A stretch of 40,634 nucleotides of DNA, from assembly GCF_004022215.1 (NCBI RefSeq), contig NZ_SAUZ01000033.1, positions 1 through 40,634 of the forward strand, written 5' to 3'. The number at the start of each line of letters is the position of its first letter. Positions within the stretch are counted from its first letter, which is position 1. The position numbers and the translations under genes are program-made. The DNA is from Paenirhodobacter populi. Its GTDB lineage: Bacteria; Pseudomonadota; Alphaproteobacteria; Rhodobacterales; Rhodobacteraceae. Under the pieces are notes generated by a model. That model saw only the letters and a list, made by a program, of their open reading frames with translations, was not told the origin of the DNA and searched no databases. Positions 17,895 through 23,985 of the stretch are shown here, piece after piece.

Positions 17895-19259
17895 TCATCG
17901 CGTTGACCTGCCTGCGGCAGCGACGCTGAGAGCGATGAAATCCGCCGCCCGCTGCCGTTCGGCGGCGGACAACGACTGTTGTGCGGAAAGATAGCTGCGT
18001 TCGGCATCCAGCACGTTCATGAACGTGCCTTCGCCCAGACTGAAATTGGTGCGCGACAGCTCGACCGCCTCGGACGAGGTGGACACGAGCCGCTGCTGCG
18101 CCGCGATGTTGCGGGCGTCGCGGTTGTAGGCCGCAAGACCCGATTCGACTTCCTCGATCGCGTTCAGCACCGATTGTTCCCAGGCGAGCTTCGCCTGCAC
18201 CGCGCGCGATTCGGCGCCCTTGAGATTGGCGATGTTCCCCGCCTGAAAGATCGGCAGGTTGATCGTCGGCCCGATCGCCCAGTAGGTGATGCTGTTGCCG
18301 CCCCGCACCTGCGTCGGCGAGATCGACCCCGACAGGCTGACCGAGGGCCAGAACGCCGCCTGCGCCACGCCGACCTCGAAGGCCGCCGCCGCATACTGGC
18401 GTTCGGCCAGATTCACATCGGGACGTTCGCGCACGACCTCGGCGGGAACACCGACACTGGCGCTGAAACGCGGCCGCGGCTGCGGGCTGCCGCGCCGCAG
18501 CGTCGGGCGCAGATCGGCGATCCGCTGCCCGGTCAGCGTCGCCAGACGCGCCAGCGCCTGATCGAACCCCACCTCATAGGCCGGCAACTGCGCCTCGCCC
18601 TCGGCCACAAGCTGTTCGGCCTGCAACACGTCGAGCCGCGCCGCGCCGCCCAGATCGAACTGCGTCCGCGTCAGATCGAGGCTCCGCCGCCGGCTTTCCA
18701 GCGACCTCTGCGTCAGCGCGATATTCGCCTGATAGTAACGCATGTCGACATAGGCATTGGCGATCCCGCTTTCCATCACCAGCCGCGCGACATCCGCCGA
18801 CAGATAGGCGGCATCGAGCTGCGCCGCCGCCGCCCGCCGGGCGTTGCGGTTCGCGCCGAAGATATCAAGCACCCAGCTCGCGCTCGCGCCGACCGAGCTG
18901 GAGGTCGCCGTCCCGGTCCCGTTGGGGTTGCCGCGCTGCGCACCCGCCGTCGCGTCCACCCCGGGCAGGTCATTCGCGCCGATCGCCTCGGCCGCGGCCC
19001 GCGCCTCGTTCACCGCCTCGACCGCCTGCCGCACGTCGAGGTTGCGGGCATTGCCCGCCGTGATGAGCTGGTCAAGCTGGCTGTCACGGAACGAGGTCCA
19101 CCACATCCGGTTTCCGGTCCGCGCCGGTGCCGTGCCGTCGAACCGCGCGGCAACCGCCGCCGCGGGAGGATCGTAATTCACATCCGCGCATCCGGCCAGC
19201 GCCAGAGTGGCGGCGGACCATTTCAACAAGGAACGCCTGCCGATTGTCATTTGCGTCAT
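17895..19259 (-). CDS. Outer-membrane efflux lipoprotein, NodT/OprM family
   Basis: 454 residues from the ATG at 19259, preceded by a GGGAAG-type site. The N-terminus is GRRSLLKWSAATLALAGC: a lipobox (ALAGC, Cys 24) preceded by a twin-arginine-like RRSLLK. The mature protein shows two TolC-type repeats: DVRQAVEAVNEARAAAE...LPGVDATA, and later RPDVNLAERQYAAAAFEVGVAQAAFWPSVSLSGSI, the classic NodT motif. Coiled-coil stretches with ...RSLDLTRTQFDLGGA and ...VELSRTNFSLGEG follow. It forms the outer-membrane exit duct for the adjacent RND pump. The fusion-protein gene begins 46 bp downstream, and the TetR repressor is divergent. Confidence 0.92.
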   Translation of the reverse strand: MTQMTIGRRSLLKWSAATLALAGCADVNYDPPAAAVAARFDGTAPARTGNRMWWTSFRDSQLDQLITAGNARNLDVRQAVEAVNEARAAAEAIGANDLPGVDATAGAQRGNPNGTGTATSSSVGASASWVLDIFGANRNARRAAAAQLDAAYLSADVARLVMESGIANAYVDMRYYQANIALTQRSLESRRRSLDLTRTQFDLGGAARLDVLQAEQLVAEGEAQLPAYEVGFDQALARLATLTGQRIADLRPTLRRGSPQPRPRFSASVGVPAEVVRERPDVNLAERQYAAAAFEVGVAQAAFWPSVSLSGSISPTQVRGGNSITYWAIGPTINLPIFQAGNIANLKGAESRAVQAKLAWEQSVLNAIEEVESGLAAYNRDARNIAAQQRLVSTSSEAVELSRTNFSLGEGTFMNVLDAERSYLSAQQSLSAAERQRAADFIALSVAAAGRSTR

Positions 19260-19483
19260 TGGACTTCCCTTTCCCATTCGCTTCGCGTTCGGGACTCATA
19301 TGGTCCCTGTTTCTCCGTCCGACCCGGCAGTCGTGTTCCCGTCATTTCCCGCTTAACATGCGGACCATTCACACACCTTTCCGGAACTCGTGCCGGAAAG
19401 ACTAGCATCAAGTCGTCGGATACGCTTGTCCGAATTTTCTCAATCGGTTGGAAAGATTAGACCAGCCTTCTGCGTTATTCTTA

Positions 19484-19509
19484 TTACATACATTCATGTT
19501 TGTTTGTAA
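19484..19509. promoter_or_regulatory. AcrR/TtgR-type operator dyad
   Basis: A 26-bp imperfect palindrome lies between the efflux operon and its divergent TetR gene. The left arm is TTACATACATTCA and the right arm is TGTTTGTTTGTAA, with 10 of 13 positions symmetric. It strongly resembles the remembered operators of E. coli AcrR and Pseudomonas TtgR (TTACAxACA...TGTxTGTAA). It ends 28 bp before the repressor's ATG, placing it in the repressor's own promoter or leader. Confidence 0.75.
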
Positions 19510-19537
19510 AGTGGGATCGACAACGAAAGGACGATTG

Positions 19538-20146
19538 ATGAGACGCAGCAAGGCAGATGCCGAACAGACGCGCACTTCCATTCTGGACGCGGCGGAACGG
19601 CTTTTCTGCGAATGCGGCATCGCCGCCACCCCGCTTGAACGTGTTGCACGTCAGGCGGGCGTGACGCGCGGCGCACTTTACTGGCATTTCAAGGACAAAT
19701 CCGACCTGCTCAAGGCCCTGCGCGAACGCTACCGTCTGCCGCAGGAAGACCTGATCGCCCGCGCCGCGCGCGAAGGCCACGCCGATCCCTTCGGCCTGCT
19801 GCGCGACACCGCCGGCGATCTTCTGGCCACCTTCGAGGCCGAGGAAAGCCGCCAGAACCTTTATATGATGCTCAACGCGATGGTGCCCGACACCGAATCG
19901 GGGCGCTGGCTCTCGGGCTGCAACGCCGAAATGTTCGGCCTGCTCCAGCGCCTGATGGAACAGGCGCGCGAACACCGCATGCTCACCCCCGATCTCGAGC
20001 CGCAGGAGGCGGCGGTGGTCCTGATGATCACGATGAACGGCCTGCTGACCGAATGGATGCGCTCGGGCAAGGCCTTTTCGCTGACCGGCCTCGGGCTGAA
20101 AATCATGTGCCGTCAGATCGACAGCCTGCGCGCCCCCGCCGCCTGA
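19538..20146 (+). CDS. TetR-family repressor of the RND efflux operon (TtgR/AcrR-like)
   Basis: 202 residues from the ATG at 19538, after an AAAGGA site. An in-frame TTG further upstream would add a non-conserved leader and overlap the operator. The helix-turn-helix is residues ~28-55 (TPLERVARQAGVTRGALYWHFKDKSDLLKAL). GALYWHFKDKSDL is the exact style of AcrR/TtgR/MexZ repressors. The C-terminal domain is helical and resembles TetR_C_2 members. It is divergent from the OMF-MFP-RND operon with a recognisable operator between. I infer drug-relieved repression of both transcription units. Confidence 0.9.
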   Translation: MRRSKADAEQTRTSILDAAERLFCECGIAATPLERVARQAGVTRGALYWHFKDKSDLLKALRERYRLPQEDLIARAAREGHADPFGLLRDTAGDLLATFEAEESRQNLYMMLNAMVPDTESGRWLSGCNAEMFGLLQRLMEQAREHRMLTPDLEPQEAAVVLMITMNGLLTEWMRSGKAFSLTGLGLKIMCRQIDSLRAPAA

Positions 20147-20156
20147 CCGATTCGTC

Positions 20157-20289
20157 GCCACGACGGCCACGACGGCCACGACGGCCACGACGGCCACGAC
20201 GGCCACGACGGCCACGACGGCCACGACGGCCACGACGGCCACGACGGCCACGACGGCCACGACGGCCACGACGGCCACGACGGCCACGA
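20157..20289. repeat. 9-bp tandem repeat, about 14.8 units (minisatellite)
   Basis: The unit GCCACGACG is repeated without a single mismatch for 133 bp, starting 10 bp after the TetR stop codon at 20146. Because the unit is a multiple of three, every frame is open across it (Arg-Pro-Arg, Gly-Arg-Arg, Val-Ala-Val types), creating spurious open frames on both strands. Perfect identity suggests recent expansion by slippage. Copy number probably varies between isolates. Confidence 0.97.
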
Positions 20290-20337
20290 ATCATCGGCTG
20301 GCAGGACACCCCCTGCAACTCCTTTCTCCCATCATTC

Positions 20338-20395
20338 TTCCATAAATATCCCGGGGGTGAATTTGCCGTCAGGCAAAGAGGGGGCTGGCCCCCTC
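20338..20395 (+). repeat. REP-like palindromic element, copy 1
   Basis: The element consists of a 23-bp box at 20338-20360 containing AAATATCCCGGGGGTGA, a small hairpin TTTGCC-GTCA-GGCAAA (20362-20377), and a palindrome around GGGGGCTGGCCCCC (20378-20395). The same box, inverted, occurs at 21312-21334 with the same three-part layout but a different middle stem. It lies upstream of the GntR gene. Confidence 0.7.
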
Positions 20396-20517
20396 CACCG
20401 CCACGCACACCCGCGCTTCCGGCTTTTGAACCCGGCCCCCTCAAGCCACCCTCCTCTGGACCCCAGCCGGATTGTGGCCGATGATCCCGCCGCCAGCCGC
20501 AGATCGCAGGACAGACC

Positions 20518-21237
20518 TTGAGCCAGCCGCCCGCCATGCCCGCCATGCCCGCCAGCGCCAAGGCGCTTTTCATCGCCGCCGAGGTCCGCCGCCGGATCGT
20601 CGGTCGCGAATGGCGGCAGGGCGACCGCATCCCCGACGAGGCGGCGCTCGCCGTCACCTTCGGCGTGGCGCGCGCGACGGTGAACAAGGCGCTGCAACTG
20701 CTGGCCGAGGAAGGCCTGCTCGAACGCCGCCGCCGCGCCGGCACCCGCGTCGCGGTGGACCCGGCACGCAAGGCGGTGCTGACCGTGCCGATCGTGCGCG
20801 AACAGATCGAGGCGGCGGGCTTCCCCTACGGCCACCGCATCATCGCCAGCCGCCGCAGCCCCCTGCCCGCCTCGATCGCCCGCCGCATGGGCCTGACGGC
20901 GGGGCTCACGGCGCTCCACCTGCGCGAGGTCCATTATGCCGGCAACCGCCCCTGGCAGCTCGAGGACCGCTGGATCAACCCCCGCGCCGTGCCGGAGATC
21001 GAGGCGGTGGATTTCCGGCAGCTCAATTCCAACGAATGGCTGGTGCGCAACGCACCCTATGTCCGCGCGACGATGGATGTCTCGGCCGCGAATGCCGACC
21101 GGCGCGAGGCGCGGCTGCTGGACATCCGTCAGGGACAGGCGCTGCTGATCGTCAACCGCACGACCTTCAACGATATCGGGCCGATCACCTCGGTCCGGCT
21201 GGCCTTCCAGCCCGGCCATGTGATGGTCGCCGACTGA
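20518..21237 (+). CDS. GntR-family regulator, HutC/UTRA subfamily
   Basis: 239 residues if the TTG at 20518 is used (AGGAC about seven bases upstream). The ATGs at 20536 or 20545 are alternatives that lose only a Pro/Met-rich leader. The winged helix spans ~residues 14-75 (ALFIAAEVRRRIVGREWRQGDRIPDEAALAVTFGVARATVNKALQLLAEEGLLERRRRAGTRV). The UTRA ligand domain follows and ends with the HutC-type FQPGHVMV. In HutC the ligand is urocanate, but no histidine-utilisation genes are in the window, so the target is unknown. It is isolated and flanked on both sides by inverted REP-like elements, which suggests it arrived or is insulated as a unit. Confidence 0.85.
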   Translation: MSQPPAMPAMPASAKALFIAAEVRRRIVGREWRQGDRIPDEAALAVTFGVARATVNKALQLLAEEGLLERRRRAGTRVAVDPARKAVLTVPIVREQIEAAGFPYGHRIIASRRSPLPASIARRMGLTAGLTALHLREVHYAGNRPWQLEDRWINPRAVPEIEAVDFRQLNSNEWLVRNAPYVRATMDVSAANADRREARLLDIRQGQALLIVNRTTFNDIGPITSVRLAFQPGHVMVAD

Positions 21238-21281
21238 TCGGGATCATCTTCCCGAGCCGGCCCGCAGGCGGATGGGAAGAA

Positions 21282-21334
21282 AGGGGGCCAGCCCCCTCGC
21301 CCGTTCCGGGCTCACCCCCGGGATATTTATGGAA
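21282..21334 (-). repeat. REP-like palindromic element, copy 2 (inverted)
   Basis: This has the same architecture as 20338-20395 but inverted: palindrome AGGGGGCCAGCCCCCT (21282-21297), small hairpin GCCCG-TTC-CGGGC (21299-21311), then a 23-bp box (21312-21334) that is the exact reverse complement of 20338-20360. The middle stems differ in sequence but both pair, indicating selection for structure. It could also end transcription of the GntR gene. Confidence 0.7.
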
Positions 21335-21490
21335 ACACGAAAGGCAGAAGGCGTCTTTTGAGGATGCCCTGAAGCGGATTGGACGCAACGGTTTTGACCG
21401 GAGGCGCGCGGTTTTCGGTCGTGCAACATCATGGGATCGGGTTCCGTATCTGCCAAGCCTACCCTGTCACACGGACTTTTTCAGCAGCCG

Positions 21491-22153
21491 CTAGAGGATC
21501 CGCAGCGGCATCTCGGGCGCGACGACCGCCAGCGCCGCCGCGATCCGCCCGATCAGATGCGTCTGCACATAGGCCGCGTGAAAGCCCGAGGGCGCGCGCA
21601 GCACCAGCTCGCCCGCCTCGTCGACGGGTTCCAGCGCCGCGAACCAAACGCGATGGATGCTCGCATCCTCGGCGAGCAACCGGCGGGACACCTGCCCCCA
21701 GAGGCTTTCCCCCGACGGCAGCGCGGCGCCTGGAAACGGGATGACGGTCGAGGCGGCGGGTTCCGGCGCTTCCTCGGTGCGCAGCCGCACGTCCAGATCC
21801 GGTCCGACCCGGATCCAGTCGGCGCGGGTATCCTCGAGGATCTTGGCGATCGCCAGCCCGTATTGCGCCACCCTGCCCCGCGCCGCCGGACGCTTTTCCA
21901 CCAGCCAGCCGCGTTCTCTGAAAGCCGCCATCTCGCGCTTGACGGTGCGCACATCGACCGACCACAGCCGCGCGATCTCTTCTTGTCCGATGGAAAGCAG
22001 ATCGTTCTGCCAGTTGTAGCGCGCCGTCACCAGCGAGATCAGCCGCAAGGCCTGCCGCTGGAAGCCCTTGTCGCGTGCAAGCGCATGCACCGCCAGCACC
22101 GTCAGCAGATCATATTTGCGCGTGCCGCCGCCTCGCCCGACGGCTTTCTTCAT
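21491..22153 (-). CDS. Plasmid replication initiator, Rhodobacterales 'DnaA-like' type
   Basis: 220 residues from the ATG at 22153; a GTG two codons upstream is also possible. Residues ~14-90 form a helical, winged-helix-like DNA-binding region (LLSIGQEEIARLWSVDVRTVKREMAAFRERGWLVEKR). A linker rich in Pro and Glu follows. Residues ~150-215 (LWGQVSRRLLAEDASIHRVWFAALEPVDEAGELVLRAPSGFHAAYVQTHL) match the DnaA domain-I pattern. No AAA+ ATPase or DnaA box-binding domain is present. In DnaA, domain I contacts the replicative helicase, so this protein may bind the origin by its N-terminus and recruit helicase by its C-terminus. It is divergent from parAB across the presumed origin. Confidence 0.8.
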   Translation of the reverse strand: MKKAVGRGGGTRKYDLLTVLAVHALARDKGFQRQALRLISLVTARYNWQNDLLSIGQEEIARLWSVDVRTVKREMAAFRERGWLVEKRPAARGRVAQYGLAIAKILEDTRADWIRVGPDLDVRLRTEEAPEPAASTVIPFPGAALPSGESLWGQVSRRLLAEDASIHRVWFAALEPVDEAGELVLRAPSGFHAAYVQTHLIGRIAAALAVVAPEMPLRIL

Positions 22154-22173
22154 CAACACCGGACTGCCCTTTC

Positions 22174-22190
22174 CATGTCATTGTGACATG
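22174..22190. promoter_or_regulatory. 17-bp palindrome upstream of initiator gene (candidate operator)
   Basis: CATGTCA-TTG-TGACATG is perfectly symmetric and lies 21 bp before the initiator's ATG (leftward gene). Its place in the probable promoter suggests autoregulation by the initiator or control by a partition protein. This is a call by symmetry and position only. Confidence 0.5.
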
Positions 22191-22600
22191 CCGCCTGCTC
22201 ACGCGTTTGCCGCGTCTGTATCATGAGAACGCCGTTCGCGGGATCCCGGCCAAGAACGTTGCCTTCGTTCCCTGCCGCGCCAATCCAACGCTATTCGCCA
22301 TTCTGTGGTTATTAGCGTTGGCATTTACGATTCTGTCAAGTGCCGGGCTGAAACGGCTTTGCCGGATCACGCCAATGGAAAAGAAAAAACGGTTCCATTG
22401 GTATTGGGGGACATCCTGTCTGTCACCCCAAATGCCGGAAATGTCCCCCCAATCCCTCCGAGACCCCCGGGTTTTGTCCCGTCAACCGGACCCTGGCCTG
22501 CGGGTCCGCCACCCGGTCGGGGCGAATCGGGGAAAGCCTTTCCGTGCAGGCATTTGGCCGCTTATCGGCGCTTTCCGGCATTCTGCGCCCCGATCATAAC
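22191..22600. other. Probable replication origin region (oriV)
   Basis: This gene-free stretch between the divergent initiator and parA genes carries several nested inverted repeats. Arms CCAACGCTA (22285-22293) and TAGCGTTGG (22313-22321) are perfect, 19 bp apart, and enclose TGTGGTTAT, which is a 7/9 match to a DnaA box. Arms CCAATGGAA (22372-22380) and TTCCATTGG (22393-22401) are perfect around an A-rich spacer. ATTGGGGGACAT (22403-22414) and ATGTCCCCCCAAT (22441-22453) differ by one extra C, with a related TGTCACCCCAAAT between them (22421-22433), giving iteron-like copies. Position and repeats support an origin; function is inferred. Confidence 0.65.
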
Positions 22601-22607
22601 TTAACTT

Positions 22608-22636
22608 TTGCGATTTGCGCAAATCCATCGTATTTC
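22608..22636 (+). promoter_or_regulatory. parAB promoter with embedded operator palindrome
   Basis: A -35 TTGCGA (22608-22613) and -10 TATTTC (22631-22636) are spaced by 17 bp, about 40 bp before the parA ATG. The perfect 14-bp palindrome GATTTGCGCAAATC (22612-22625) sits over the -35 edge and spacer. ParA has an N-terminal DNA-binding-like region, as in type Ia ParA proteins that repress their own operon, so this palindrome is the best candidate for its operator. Confidence 0.55.
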
Positions 22637-22677
22637 TGTTTCGCATAACAATCTACGTCCAGAAAACGGAAACGAGC

Positions 22678-23985
22678 ATGTTCACCCATGAGGATCTTGC
22701 AGCCCTGCAGGCGCAGTCGCTGAAGATGCAGAGCCATATCCGCCGCCAGACCTTCTCCCCCGAGCATGAAAAGACGCTGCGGCGCTTTTCCTCGTGGGAG
22801 GTGTCCGAGCTGATCTTTCGCATCAACCAGTCGACCTTCCGCGGCCGGCTGGTGTCCGAGCCCGACCTTCCCGGCGGGGAAGTCGAGGAGGACGGCCGCC
22901 AGCGCTGGTTCTCGCTCTCCGAGATCAACGAGCTGCGCCGCAAGATGAAGATCAACCGCCATTCGCTGATGCCGGTGCGCCCGGCGGGCAAGCGCGCGAT
23001 CCGGGTGGCGATCTCGAACTTCAAGGGCGGCGCGGGGAAATCGACCGTCGCGCTGCACATGGCGCATGCGGCGGCGCTGGACGGATATCGGGTGCTGCTG
23101 ATCGATTTCGACCCGCAGGCGACGCTGACCCATTCGATGGGCCTGCATGATGTCAGCGAGGAACTGACCGTCTGGGGCATCATCGCGCGCGACCTCGTGC
23201 ATGAAACCGACCGGATGAACGCCGCGCCGCGCGCCGCCGAAACCGGCACTGCCCTGCCCCAACGCCGCCTGCCTGCCTCGGTCCGCGATCTGGGGCTTGG
23301 GGATCTGCGCGTGGGCGACTTCATCCGTCCGACCGCCTGGCCCACGATCGACATCGTGCCGTCCTGCGCCAATGCCGCCTTCGTCGAATTCGCCTCGGCG
23401 CAGTATCGGCACCTGAACCCGGACTGGTCCTTCTTCGCCGCGGTGTCGCGCTATCTGGACGCCCTGCCCCATGATTCCTACGACCTGATCCTGTTCGATT
23501 GCCCGCCGGCCATCGGCTATCAGTCGATGAACGCCGTCTTTGCGGCAGATGTGCTCTATATCCCCTCGGGCCCCGGCTATTGGGAATACGACTCGACCAC
23601 CTCTTTCATCGGTCAGCTGGCCGAGGCGCTGTCCGACCTTGCCACCGGCTTCGACGGCACCTTCCCCGCGGGGAAGATGACGCTGCCGAAAGCCTTCCTT
23701 GATGTGCGCTTCCTGATGACGCGCTATGAACCGGGGAATGAATTGCATCGCGCGATGTTCGAGGCATTCCGCAAGGTCTTTGGCGATACCGTCGCCAAGG
23801 AACCGATCGAGATGACCCGCGCCGTCGAACAATCCGGGCGCTTCCTCTCTTCGGTCTATGAAATCGACTACCGCACCATGACGCGGGAAACCTGGCGCCG
23901 CGCCCGTGCCTCGTTCGACCGCGCCTATATGGAATTCAAGGACTGCTTCCTGCAAGCATGGGAAAAGGTGGAGGCTGAGGAATGA
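22678..23985 (+). CDS. parA: ParA/RepA-type partition ATPase
   Basis: 435 residues from the ATG at 22678; an upstream TTG in frame would overlap the promoter. Residues ~38-92 look like a MerR-type helix-turn-helix (SSWEVSELIFRINQSTFRGRL ... RWFSLSEINELRRKM), as in type Ia ParA. The deviant Walker A is KGGAGKST (116-123), preceded by VAISNFKGG, then VLLIDFDPQATLT (A' motif) and DLILFDCPPAIG (Walker B region). It should move plasmid-bound ParB over the nucleoid and may repress its own operon. Two copies of the 16-bp palindrome lie within the gene. It overlaps parB as ATGA (23982-23985). Confidence 0.93.
   Translation: MFTHEDLAALQAQSLKMQSHIRRQTFSPEHEKTLRRFSSWEVSELIFRINQSTFRGRLVSEPDLPGGEVEEDGRQRWFSLSEINELRRKMKINRHSLMPVRPAGKRAIRVAISNFKGGAGKSTVALHMAHAAALDGYRVLLIDFDPQATLTHSMGLHDVSEELTVWGIIARDLVHETDRMNAAPRAAETGTALPQRRLPASVRDLGLGDLRVGDFIRPTAWPTIDIVPSCANAAFVEFASAQYRHLNPDWSFFAAVSRYLDALPHDSYDLILFDCPPAIGYQSMNAVFAADVLYIPSGPGYWEYDSTTSFIGQLAEALSDLATGFDGTFPAGKMTLPKAFLDVRFLMTRYEPGNELHRAMFEAFRKVFGDTVAKEPIEMTRAVEQSGRFLSSVYEIDYRTMTRETWRRARASFDRAYMEFKDCFLQAWEKVEAEE
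22867..22882. repeat. parS-like 16-bp palindrome, copy 1 (one mismatch), inside parA
   Basis: CTTCCCGGCGGGGAAG differs from the consensus CTTCCCCGCGGGGAAG at one base. It falls on codons 64-68 of parA, read as Leu-Pro-Gly-Gly-Glu. It is probably a weaker centromere site. Confidence 0.65.
23661..23676. repeat. parS-like 16-bp palindrome, copy 2, inside parA
   Basis: Perfect CTTCCCCGCGGGGAAG at about codons 328-333 of parA, read as Thr-Phe-Pro-Ala-Gly-Lys. Confidence 0.8.

Noticed and set aside
20157-20289. Repeat array considered as CRISPR
   Set aside because: The units are 9 bp, contiguous and identical with no spacers, and no cas genes are present; it is a minisatellite.
20053-20771. Arg-Pro-Arg and Gly-Arg-Arg open frames over the tandem repeat
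   Set aside because: They exist only because a 9-bp unit keeps every frame open; no start context or conserved part.
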